A DNA stretch of 5,976 bases from assembly GCF_024708915.1 (NCBI RefSeq), contig NZ_JANJXQ010000156.1, positions 1 to 5,976 of the forward strand, given 5' to 3'. Under the pieces are notes generated by a model that saw only the letters and a program-made list of their open reading frames with translations, did no database searches and was not told the DNA's origin. Each line of letters starts with the position of its first letter. Positions within the stretch are counted from its first letter, which is position 1. The position numbers were made by a program, and so were the translations under genes. Shown here piece after piece: positions 1-5,538 of this stretch. Origin of the DNA: Thiobacillus sp. Lineage in GTDB: Bacteria > Pseudomonadota > Gammaproteobacteria > Burkholderiales > Thiobacillaceae.

Positions 1-1400
1 TCGGAGAGGTCGCGCAGCAGGTTGTCGATCTGGGTGGCGCGGGCTTCGCGCGCGCGCCGGGTCTTCGGCGGGATGGCGTAGAGCTCGGTTTCGGTGATGA
101 CGGCGATCCGCCCGTCGCTGCTGACGAAGCCTTCAGCGAGCGGGCCGTGGGTAAGCAGGATGCGCTCGGCGTGCTGCCGGCAATCGGCCCAGCTTCCGCA
201 CAGCGTGGCGTCGAGGCCGTGTTCGGACAGATATTCGTGCAGGGTTTCGCGCCGCCCGGCCGACGGCGCGACGATCAGCGTCCTGCCCTGGAAGCCGTCG
301 ATGAAATCCTGCAGCTTGGCGACCGGGCGGGCTTCGCGGCGGTCGACCGAAATGGGCGGGACACGGCGGGCGAGGCCGTCGCCGGTTTGTTCGACGTCCA
401 GTCGATCATGGGTCTTGGCCAGACTGAAAAAGGTGTCGGTCGGCAGGAACAGGTCGGCCGGCGGCAGCAGCGGACGGTCCTTGTCGCCCGACAACAGGCG
501 GTAACGGCCTTCCGCGTCGGCCCAGAACGCCTGGCCGGCGGGGTCGAGCGCGCCGTGGAACACCAGCCGCGTGGCGGCGGGCAGATAATCGAACAGCGTC
601 GCCGTTGCCTCGAAAAACAGCGGCAGATAGTACTCGATGCCGGCCGGCGCGAGTCCGTTGCTGACATCCTTGTAGAGCTTGGATTTGGACGGATCGCCCT
701 CGAAGCGTTCACGGAAATTCTGCCGGAAGCGGGTGATGCCGGCCTCGTCGAAGGGGAATTCGCGCGCCGGCAGCAGGCGGATTTCATCCACTGGATAGAT
801 GCTGCGCTGGGTGTCGATGTCGAATGCGCGCAGCGTCTCGATTTCGTTGTCGAACAGGTCGATGCGGTAGGGCAGCGCGCTGCCCATGGGGAAGAGATCG
901 ATCAGTCCCCCGCGGACGCTGAATTCGCCCGGCGCGAATACCTGATTGACGTGGGTATAGCCGCCCAGCGCCATCTGCGCGCGGAAGGCGGCTTCGTCGA
1001 GGGTGTCCTTCTGTTTGAGGAAAAACGTGTGGGCGGCGAGAAAGGCCGGCGGCGCCAGCCGATACAGCGCGGTGGACAGCGCGACCACGGCGATATCGAA
1101 TTCGCCGCGCGAAATCTGGTACAGCGTCGCCAGCCGCTCGGAAATCAGGTCCGGATGCGGCGAAAACGTGTCGTAGGGCAGGGTTTCCCAATCGGGAAAG
1201 GCGCACACCCGCAACTCGGGGTCGAACCAGCGCAGTTCCTCGGCCAGCCGGTTGGCGTCCCACGCGCTGGCGCACACCACGGCGAGCGGCGCAGCGTGGC
1301 GCGCCCATTCGGCCAGATAAAGCGCATCGGCTGCGCCGGCGAGGCCGGACTGGCTGCGCTGGGGGCCGGAAGGCGGGGAAGCAGGGGAGAAGAGCGTCAT
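1..1400 (-). CDS. mfd: Transcription-repair coupling factor Mfd, N-terminal part (runs off left edge)
   Basis: Mfd recognises RNA polymerase stalled at DNA lesions, removes it by ATP-driven translocation and recruits UvrA for nucleotide excision repair. The reverse-strand frame is open from the ATG at 1400 to the window edge and gives 466 residues of a protein normally about 1150 long. The visible part is the UvrB-homologous N-terminal module and domain 3. It contains WETLPYDTFSPH (71-82), a GEFSVRGGLIDLFPMGS stretch (158-174), PAGIEYYLPLFF (252-263) and RPLLPP (309-314), all closely parallel to E. coli Mfd. As usual for Mfd, the N-terminal module has no intact Walker A motif. The sequence stops just before the RNA-polymerase-interacting domain, so the helicase motor is outside the window. 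No in-frame ATG lies close upstream of 1400 and no clear Shine-Dalgarno is visible. It is divergent from ppa. The identity is secure; the exact start is slightly less so. Confidence 0.96.
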   Translation of the reverse strand, partial: MTLFSPASPPSGPQRSQSGLAGAADALYLAEWARHAAPLAVVCASAWDANRLAEELRWFDPELRVCAFPDWETLPYDTFSPHPDLISERLATLYQISRGEFDIAVVALSTALYRLAPPAFLAAHTFFLKQKDTLDEAAFRAQMALGGYTHVNQVFAPGEFSVRGGLIDLFPMGSALPYRIDLFDNEIETLRAFDIDTQRSIYPVDEIRLLPAREFPFDEAGITRFRQNFRERFEGDPSKSKLYKDVSNGLAPAGIEYYLPLFFEATATLFDYLPAATRLVFHGALDPAGQAFWADAEGRYRLLSGDKDRPLLPPADLFLPTDTFFSLAKTHDRLDVEQTGDGLARRVPPISVDRREARPVAKLQDFIDGFQGRTLIVAPSAGRRETLHEYLSEHGLDATLCGSWADCRQHAERILLTHGPLAEGFVSSDGRIAVITETELYAIPPKTRRAREARATQIDNLLRDLS

Positions 1401-1412
1401 GCAAATAGCGGG

Positions 1413-1418
1413 ATTATC
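1413..1418 (-). promoter_or_regulatory. Possible -10 box for mfd
   Basis: The reverse strand reads GATAAT, a 5/6 match to TATAAT, ending 12 nt before the mfd ATG. Transcription would then start only about 5 nt ahead of the start codon, giving a nearly leaderless mRNA. That would fit the absence of a Shine-Dalgarno. No convincing -35 hexamer sits 16-18 nt upstream, so this is a weak call. Confidence 0.25.
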
Positions 1419-1470
1419 CTGGAAACGGCAGCCGGGCGCATCCGCGGTGCGGAGGCGGGCCGGGGGCAGG

Positions 1471-1476
1471 TATAAT
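1471..1476 (+). promoter_or_regulatory. -10 box of the ppa promoter
   Basis: A perfect TATAAT lies 34 nt before the ppa start codon in an otherwise GC-rich spacer between divergent genes, giving a predicted leader of roughly 28 nt. The -35 region (around TGCGGA, 1448-1453) is poor. The in-frame ATG at 1475 overlaps this box, which argues against it as the translation start and supports the ATG at 1511. Confidence 0.6.
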
Positions 1477-1510
1477 GCCCGCCTTTCCCGTTTTCAACCC
1501 CCGATATCCC

Positions 1511-2059
1511 ATGAGTCTCGACCGCGTCAGTTCCGGCCGCAATCTGCCGGACGACTTCAATGTCATCATCGAAATTCCCGCCCACGGCGAACCCATCAAG
1601 TACGAAGTCGACAAGGAATCCGGCGCCATGTTCGTCGACCGTTTCATGTCGACTGCCATGCACTATCCCTGCAATTACGGCTACATTCCGCACACCCTGT
1701 CGGAAGACGGCGATCCGGTCGACGTGCTGGTGGTGACGCCGATCCCGCTGATCACCGGCGTGGTGGTGCGCTGCCGCCCCATCGGCATGCTGAAGATGAC
1801 CGACGAAGCTGGCGTCGACGGCAAGCTGCTGGCGGTGCCGGTCGACAAGCTGTGCGGCCTCTACAAGGGCGTCAACAAGCCGGAAGATTTGCAAGCCCTG
1901 CTGCTGGCGCAGATATCCCATTTCTTCGAGCATTACAAGGATCTCGAGAATGGCAAGTGGGTCAAGATCGAAGGCTGGGCTGGCGTTGACGATGCCCGCG
2001 CCGAAATCCTCGCCGGCGTCGAGCGCTATCGCAACGCCGCGGACAAGCCGGCGTTCTGA
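1511..2059 (+). CDS. ppa: Family I inorganic pyrophosphatase
   Basis: This soluble Mg2+-dependent enzyme hydrolyses PPi to two phosphates, pulling biosynthetic reactions forward in the cytoplasm. The product is 182 residues, close to the 176 of E. coli PPase, and aligns with it almost without gaps. The signature DGDPVDV is at 66-72. The family's active-site residues are all present: E21, K30, E32, R44, Y56, D66, D68, D71, D98, D103, K105, Y142 and K143 (one more than the usual E. coli numbers, which omit the initiator Met). The ATG at 1511 is preferred because it gives the conserved MSLxxV start and lies downstream of the TATAAT at 1471; no strong Shine-Dalgarno is visible. In a sulfur oxidiser that makes ATP from APS plus PPi through ATP sulfurylase, a soluble PPase would compete for PPi. 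That link is inference only; the gene is housekeeping. Confidence 0.97.
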   Translation: MSLDRVSSGRNLPDDFNVIIEIPAHGEPIKYEVDKESGAMFVDRFMSTAMHYPCNYGYIPHTLSEDGDPVDVLVVTPIPLITGVVVRCRPIGMLKMTDEAGVDGKLLAVPVDKLCGLYKGVNKPEDLQALLLAQISHFFEHYKDLENGKWVKIEGWAGVDDARAEILAGVERYRNAADKPAF

Positions 2060-2064
2060 GTTAA

Positions 2065-2140
2065 CAAGATGCAAGATACAAGATTCAAGGAAAACCGGTT
2101 CCTTGGCGCCTGCAACCTGAAACTTGTCCCTTGAGTCCTG
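2065..2140. repeat. Inverted element made of 7-bp CA(A/G)G-N3 units
   Basis: The spacer between ppa and the phosphoesterase gene has a strict 7-bp period. On the plus strand CAAGAT begins at 2065, 2072 and 2079, and CAAGGAA at 2086. On the minus strand six abutting heptads fill 2099-2140: CAGGACT, CAAGGGA, CAAGTTT, CAGGTTG, CAGGCGC and CAAGGAA, reading from 2140 down. The two arrays face each other across the 6-bp centre AACCGG (2093-2098). The innermost units form a perfect 7-bp stem (CAAGGAA with TTCCTTG), and GATGCA (2068-2073) is matched by TGCATC (2139-2144) at the outer ends. There is no T tract, so it is not a standard terminator. It may be a dispersed REP/MITE-like element; other copies cannot be seen in this window. 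Confidence 0.75.
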
Positions 2141-2147
2141 CATCTGT

Positions 2148-2699
2148 ATGAAAGTCTGCATCCTCTCCGACTCCCACGACAACCGCCGCCTGCTGGGCGC
2201 GGCGGTCGAGCACGCCAAGACACACGGGGCGGAGGCAGTGCTGCACTGCGGCGACGTGGTCGCGCCGACCACGCTGCGCGTGCTGCAGAAATACGAGCTG
2301 CCGGTGCACGTCATCCACGGCAACAATACCGGCGATCTCTACAACATGAGCCGGCTCGCTGCCGAGCCCAACAGCGTGATCCGCTACCACGGCCAGGATG
2401 CCGCGTTCACGCTGGCCGATCGCGCACTGTTCCTGGTGCATTACCCGCATTATGCCCACGCGCTCGCCTGTACCGGCGACTACGATCTGGTGTGCTGCGG
2501 CCACGATCACAAGTCCAGTATCTCGCAAGTGGCCACCGTCAAAGGCGGACATGCCTGGCTGATCAATCCGGGCACCGTCGGTGGCGTCGGCGCACCCCCC
2601 ACCTACATCATGGCCGACCTCGCTTCCATGCAGTTCGAGATCGTCGCCGTCGAGGCGGCGCCGGCCTCGGTGCTGCCGCCGGTCACGCCGCACGTCTAG
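2148..2699 (+). CDS. YfcE/MJ0936-type metallophosphoesterase
   Basis: This is a small calcineurin-like phosphodiesterase of the YfcE/MJ0936 family, whose members hydrolyse phosphodiesters with a dinuclear metal centre. The physiological substrate is often unknown, as it is here. The 183-residue product carries the whole motif series in order: D8-S-H10 (DSHDN), G35-D36, G58-N59-N60, H98 in HYPH, G118-H119-D120-H121, and NPGT (140-143). No signal peptide or extra domain is present, so it should be cytoplasmic. The ATG at 2148 gives MKVCILSDSH, the usual family start. A TTG start at 2124 would lie inside the heptad element and add residues the family lacks, so it was not used. It follows ppa by 88 nt in the same direction; co-transcription is possible, but the repeat element intervenes. 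The bidirectional terminator at 2759-2783 follows it. Confidence 0.9.
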   Translation: MKVCILSDSHDNRRLLGAAVEHAKTHGAEAVLHCGDVVAPTTLRVLQKYELPVHVIHGNNTGDLYNMSRLAAEPNSVIRYHGQDAAFTLADRALFLVHYPHYAHALACTGDYDLVCCGHDHKSSISQVATVKGGHAWLINPGTVGGVGAPPTYIMADLASMQFEIVAVEAAPASVLPPVTPHV

Positions 2700-2758
2700 G
2701 GCGGCGCCAAAACTTCTCCGTGTAGTTGCGGTCTGGGGTGCACGGGACAGAGCCATCA

Positions 2759-2783
2759 AAAACGGGGCATGACGCCCCGTTTT
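2759..2783. terminator. Bidirectional rho-independent terminator
   Basis: A perfect 10-bp stem, AAAACGGGGC (2759-2768) with GCCCCGTTTT (2774-2783), closes a 5-nt loop, ATGAC. The GC core is flanked by A and T tracts, so either strand gives a hairpin followed by a U run (4 T on plus, 5 on minus). It lies between convergent genes: about 60 nt after the phosphoesterase stop (plus) and 23 nt after the rhodanese stop (minus). That is the expected position for a shared terminator. Confidence 0.88.
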
Positions 2784-2805
2784 CGATGCTGCCGGCAGTG
2801 CGTGT

Positions 2806-3459
2806 TTATTTCGCGGGTTTGACCGTGGTCAGCCCCAGCGCTTCCCAGTCCTGCATGCCGCCCCGGTACCATTTGATTTTATTCGCCGGGTAGCCGACTT
2901 TCAGCAGGCCTTTGATGTTGGTCGGCGACTGGCCGCACCAGGGGCCGTTGCAGAACATGACGACGGTTTTGGCATTGTCGAACATGTAGAAGCCGTCCTG
3001 GTTCTTGACGCCGAAATGCTTTTCAAGGATTTCCTGCACGGTGATGGGATCCGACCTGCCGATGTTGAGCTTGTCCCACGGAATGTTGACCGCACCGGGG
3101 ATCGTGCCTTTTTCAACCCAGTCAGGCGTACGCGAATCCACCACCATGATGGTTTTGTCGCCGTCGCTCATTTTTTTCAGGTAATGAATGATCTCAAGTT
3201 CACCGATGGTATCGACGCCGGTCGCCAGTTCGCCCGGCTGAATGCAGAAAGGCGGGCATTTGCGCGAGGTCTTGGCGAAATCGGGATTGATGGTGTTTTT
3301 CTGATCCTGATTGCGCATGATCGCGACTTTCTGGTCGCCATGCATCACCTCGACCGAAGGCAGGTCGGCGGTGAGGCTGACCTCCAGTGCGCTGGCCGCC
3401 ATGGGCATGGCGAAAGCAGTGAACAAAGTGGATACGGCGAATAGGGTGCGAAGCTTCAT
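2806..3459 (-). CDS. Exported single-domain rhodanese-like protein
   Basis: Rhodanese domains carry sulfane sulfur as a cysteine persulfide and pass it between donors such as thiosulfate and thiol acceptors. The 217-residue product starts with a Sec signal peptide (MKLR, hydrophobic core, likely cut after ASA at 24), so it should be periplasmic. The rhodanese fold covers about 82-212: VVDSR (106-110), GTIPGAVNIPW (118-128), VVMFC with candidate catalytic C170, and WYRGGMQDWEALGL (197-210). The active-site loop is CNGPWCGQS, so a second cysteine (C175) follows C170, and the Arg usual in thiosulfate sulfurtransferase loops is missing. An extra CPPFC motif (C68, C72) precedes the domain. The ATG at 3459 is fixed by an AGGAG 6 nt upstream and by the signal peptide; the frame is open further upstream, but that extension has no such support. 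It is the second gene after the small exported protein, 43 nt apart. The physiological substrate is unknown. Confidence 0.9.
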   Translation of the reverse strand: MKLRTLFAVSTLFTAFAMPMAASALEVSLTADLPSVEVMHGDQKVAIMRNQDQKNTINPDFAKTSRKCPPFCIQPGELATGVDTIGELEIIHYLKKMSDGDKTIMVVDSRTPDWVEKGTIPGAVNIPWDKLNIGRSDPITVQEILEKHFGVKNQDGFYMFDNAKTVVMFCNGPWCGQSPTNIKGLLKVGYPANKIKWYRGGMQDWEALGLTTVKPAK

Positions 3460-3502
3460 TTTGTCTCCTGGACTGTGCTGGGCGAGCAATGGCGACAGAT
3501 TG

Positions 3503-3718
3503 TCAATTGCAGGCCGGTTCTTCTTTGGTTTCGGTCGTGCTGCTTTGCGCTGAATTTGTGCTGGCGGCGTTCTCCTTGGGCTTGGCTGGATTTTCAGAAG
3601 TGCTTGCGACAGTCGGTCCGGCCTGCTGCGTTTCGGCATCGTCTGCTGCATGGGCGATACCGGTGGCCAGATACAGCATGGTTGCCATCATGCAAGCTAA
3701 GTTGGATATTTTCGTCAT
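3503..3718 (-). CDS. Small exported Ser/Thr/Ala-rich protein with penultimate Cys
   Basis: I do not recognise this 71-residue product. Residues 1-24 look like a Sec signal peptide (basic start MTK, hydrophobic core, AHA before the predicted cut at 24/25). A LAC at 7-9 lies too near the N-terminus to be a lipobox. The predicted mature part of 47 residues is rich in A, S, T, E, N and P, has no aromatic residues and is probably disordered. It holds one cysteine, C70, the penultimate residue (ending EEPACN). Evidence that it is a real gene: AGAGGAG 6 nt before the ATG, a credible signal peptide, position in front of the rhodanese on the same strand, and a sigma-54-like promoter about 60 nt upstream. 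By analogy with the penultimate Cys of DsrC and the C-terminal Cys of SoxY, it could carry sulfur for the rhodanese. That is speculation; a protein with a purely structural or no conserved role is equally possible. Confidence 0.7.
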   Translation of the reverse strand: MTKISNLACMMATMLYLATGIAHAADDAETQQAGPTVASTSENPAKPKENAASTNSAQSSTTETKEEPACN

Positions 3719-3780
3719 CCTGTCTCCTCTGGGTGTTTATTGCAATGCCTTGCGGGTGGCGCTTTTTGCCCGTACCGGTA

Positions 3781-3796
3781 AGCATTTTGTGTGCCA
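3781..3796 (-). promoter_or_regulatory. Sigma-54 (-24/-12) promoter for the small protein-rhodanese unit
   Basis: The reverse strand reads TGGCACACAAAATGCT. This fits the RpoN consensus TGGCAC-N5-TTGCW with one mismatch (ATGCT), and the invariant GG (3795-3794) and GC (3783-3782) are exactly 10 nt apart. Transcription would start near 3770, giving a leader of about 50 nt before the ATG at 3718. The upstream IHF-like site and palindromes support it. A weaker sigma-70 alternative overlaps: TTGAAT (3829-3824) with AATAAG (3806-3801), spacer 17. Confidence 0.6.
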
Positions 3797-3802
3797 GTGC
3801 CT

Positions 3803-3815
3803 TATTTGTTTGATT
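3803..3815 (-). promoter_or_regulatory. Possible IHF site
   Basis: The reverse strand reads AATCAAACAAATA, which matches the IHF consensus WATCAA-N4-TTR at all but one constrained position. It lies in an A/T-rich patch between the -24 element and the upstream palindromes, where IHF bends DNA at sigma-54 promoters. The motif is loose enough to occur by chance; its value comes from position. Confidence 0.35.
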
Positions 3816-3849
3816 GCAAATGGATTCAAGTTTTCCTGCAGAGAAAAAG

Positions 3850-3888
3850 TGACAATATCGTCAGACAAAAAGTCAGGTTGTCATGACA
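3850..3888. promoter_or_regulatory. Paired TGACA/TGTCA palindromes, candidate activator sites
   Basis: Two palindromes with the same half-site lie here. TGACAATATCGTCA (3850-3863) matches its own reverse complement at 12 of 14 positions, and TGTCATGACA (3879-3888) is perfect. Their centres are 27 bp apart and about 60-90 bp upstream of the -24 element of the minus-strand promoter, the usual range for binding sites of a bacterial enhancer-binding protein. They could instead serve a regulator of the divergent qmo operon. Confidence 0.4.
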
Positions 3889-4043
3889 CATGCCGCGGGG
3901 AGCGCGCTGAACCGGATCGCGCAGCCCGGCGTAACGATGGAATGGACTTGCGCGAATGGGGCGCTCTCCTGCGACGGATGGGCTGCCCGGTTCCATGAAA
4001 AACGCATAGGCGTGTGTCAGATCGTTTTCCTCGCGCCCGTTTT

Positions 4044-4060
4044 CCACACAGGCCGTGTGG
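4044..4060. promoter_or_regulatory. Inverted repeat CCACAC-N5-GTGTGG
   Basis: Perfect 6-bp arms surround AGGCC. There is no T tract after it, so it is not a normal terminator. It lies about 190 nt before the qmoA start and could be a regulator site, or a remnant structure. Confidence 0.3.
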
Positions 4061-4171
4061 CGCAGCCTTAAGCACTTCCCCTTATTCGCGCATAGAAAAC
4101 TTCGATTGAAATTGCGCACTTGCCCGTGGCGGCGGGCATGGCCTTGGGGGTACTATTTCAGATGTCGAATT

Positions 4172-4186
4172 CGGGTTTAAAACCCG
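4172..4186. promoter_or_regulatory. 15-bp perfect dyad upstream of qmoA, candidate operator
   Basis: CGGGTTT (4172-4178) and AAACCCG (4180-4186) are exact reverse complements around one central A. The dyad lies 65 nt before the qmoA start codon, probably within or close to its promoter or leader. The compact symmetry suits a dimeric regulator better than a terminator, because no T run follows. Confidence 0.4.
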
Positions 4187-4251
4187 CTATCCGGGCAGAG
4201 ATGTTCCGGGTGGTTATTCAAAAATTTTGCATCCATCTGTTGGAGAAAACA

Positions 4252-5535
4252 ATGACGGAACATGTTGCAACCAACGAGACCATACTCGTGGTCGGCGGCG
4301 GGATTTCCGGCATGACCGCCGCGCTCGAAGCGGCCGAAACCGGCAAGAACGTCGTCCTGGTTGAGAAGAACCCTGCACTGGGCGGACGCACCTCCCAGCT
4401 GTATCGCTATTTTCCCAAGCTGTGTCATCCCGTATGCGGGCTGGAAATCAACCTGCGCCGCCTCAAGAACAACCCCCGCGTGCGGGTGCTGACGCTGGCC
4501 GAAGTGGGCGGTATCGAAGGCGACGCCGGCAACTACACCGTCACTGTCAAGGTCAAGCCGCGCTACGTGAACGAGAACTGCACCGCCTGCGGCGACTGCG
4601 GACGCGCGGTCGAAACGATGGTGGACGACCCGTTCAACTACAACCTTGGCCAGCACAAGGCCGCCTATCTGCCGAATGCGATGGCCTATCCGCAGCGCTA
4701 CGTGCTGGACCCGGCGATCATCGGCAGCGCCGACGCCGAGCGGGCAAAAGCCGCGTGCAAGTACGGCGCGATCGACCTCGACATGCAGGAGGAGACGATC
4801 CAGGTCAAGGCCGGTGCAGTGATCTGGGCGACCGGCTGGCAGCCCTACGATGCGAAGAAGATTCAGCCCTACGGTTACGGCCGCTTCAAGAACGTTATCA
4901 CCAGCGTCGAATTCGAGCGTCTGGCCGATATCCACGGCCCCACCGGCGGCAAGATCCTGCGTCCGTCCGACGGCAAGGAAGCGAAGAACATCGCCTTCAT
5001 CCAGTGCGCCGGCTCGCGCGACGAGAACCACCTGCGCCACTGCTCACGCATCTGCTGCATGGCGTCGCTGAAGCAGACGCATTACGTGCGCGAGAAGTAC
5101 CCGGAAGACGGCAAGTCGACCATCTACTACATCGACATCCGCGCCATCGACCGCTTCGAGGATTTCTACCAGAAGGTGCAGGCCGATCCGTCGGTCAGCT
5201 TCATCAAATCCAAGGTCGCGAAGATCACCGAAGACGAGCACGGCAATGCGGTGTGCCATGGCGTCAACACCGAAGGCTACAAGCGCTACACCACGCCGCA
5301 CGACCTGGTGGTGCTGGCGGTCGGCATGGAGCCCTCGGTCAAGGGCATCAATATTCCCGGCCACATCGTGGCGGATTCGAGCGGTTTCATCGAAGCCGAC
5401 CCGGCCAACGGCGCGGTGTTCGGCGCCGGCTGCGCGTCGAATGCGCTGGACGTGAACCGTGCCGTGCAATCGGCCACCGCGGCGGCATTGCGCGCCATCC
5501 AGGTGGTCAACAAAGTAGCAAAGGCGGAGGCTTAA
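4252..5535 (+). CDS. qmoA: QmoA, HdrA-like flavoprotein subunit of the Qmo complex
   Basis: QmoA is a FAD subunit of the quinone-interacting membrane-bound oxidoreductase QmoABC, which links APS reductase AprBA to the quinone pool. In sulfur oxidisers electrons from sulfite plus AMP would flow to quinone. The 427-residue product has an N-terminal dinucleotide-binding motif, VVGGGISGM (13-21), a basic/acidic FAD region, ATGW (193-196), and VLAVGMEP with a terminal FGAGCASNALDVNRAV segment, as in HdrA-type proteins. Conserved cysteines are C58/C62, the CTACGDC cluster (C110, C113, C116), C169, and the HdrA-like C252...HCSRICC (264-269). The usual fourth cysteine of a ferredoxin-type motif after CxxCxxC is absent (RAVE follows). 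The ATG at 4252 follows TTGGAG 6 nt upstream; the frame is open to 4120, but that extension matches nothing. qmoB follows after 3 nt. There is no signal peptide, so it is cytoplasmic. Confidence 0.93.
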   Translation: MTEHVATNETILVVGGGISGMTAALEAAETGKNVVLVEKNPALGGRTSQLYRYFPKLCHPVCGLEINLRRLKNNPRVRVLTLAEVGGIEGDAGNYTVTVKVKPRYVNENCTACGDCGRAVETMVDDPFNYNLGQHKAAYLPNAMAYPQRYVLDPAIIGSADAERAKAACKYGAIDLDMQEETIQVKAGAVIWATGWQPYDAKKIQPYGYGRFKNVITSVEFERLADIHGPTGGKILRPSDGKEAKNIAFIQCAGSRDENHLRHCSRICCMASLKQTHYVREKYPEDGKSTIYYIDIRAIDRFEDFYQKVQADPSVSFIKSKVAKITEDEHGNAVCHGVNTEGYKRYTTPHDLVVLAVGMEPSVKGINIPGHIVADSSGFIEADPANGAVFGAGCASNALDVNRAVQSATAAALRAIQVVNKVAKAEA

Positions 5536-5538
5536 ACA

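Larger units (their letters stand above)
3889..4251. other. Non-coding region upstream of qmoA
   Basis: No convincing gene is visible: the short open frames lack a Shine-Dalgarno, recognisable motifs or a plausible protein composition. The left part (to about 4075) is GC-rich, and the part nearest qmoA is A/T-richer, as expected for a promoter region. Two clean dyads (4044-4060 and 4172-4186) are listed separately. No convincing -35/-10 pair was found for qmoA; TACTAT at 4151-4156 is a possible -10 without a good -35. There is no T-tract terminator hairpin. Confidence 0.6.

Noticed and set aside
147..1475. Long plus-strand open frame (442 codons) opposite mfd
   Set aside because: It is an antisense shadow: the reverse frame encodes a clear Mfd, and the plus-strand product is rich in Arg, Gly, Gln and Val with no recognisable domain. 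It exists because GC-rich codon usage suppresses stops.
2086..2105. Hairpin in the heptad element as an intrinsic terminator for ppa
   Set aside because: The 7-bp stem is not followed by a T run (GCGCC follows), so it lacks a key terminator feature.
1397..2326. Long minus-strand open frame opposite ppa and the phosphoesterase
   Set aside because: It runs through the ppa promoter, the heptad element and two certain genes; its product resembles nothing and is the antisense of conserved coding sequence.
3460..3651. N-terminal extension of the rhodanese to 3651
   Set aside because: It would overlap the small exported ORF in another frame and bury the signal peptide; AGGAG before the ATG at 3459 decides the start.
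3826..4119. Possible small minus-strand gene (97 codons) in the spacer upstream of qmoA
   Set aside because: There is no Shine-Dalgarno, domain or signal peptide, and it overlaps the candidate regulatory palindromes. The plus-strand frame 3883-4071 was rejected for the same reasons.
4120..4251. N-terminal extension of QmoA from a TTG at 4120
   Set aside because: The ATG at 4252 has a good GGAG at the right distance and puts the FAD motif at residue 13, as expected; the extension would include the dyad at 4172-4186.
4177..5040. Minus-strand open frame (287 codons) opposite qmoA
   Set aside because: It is a shadow of qmoA with typical antisense composition (Val, Gly, Ala, His, Asp rich) and no ribosome binding site.
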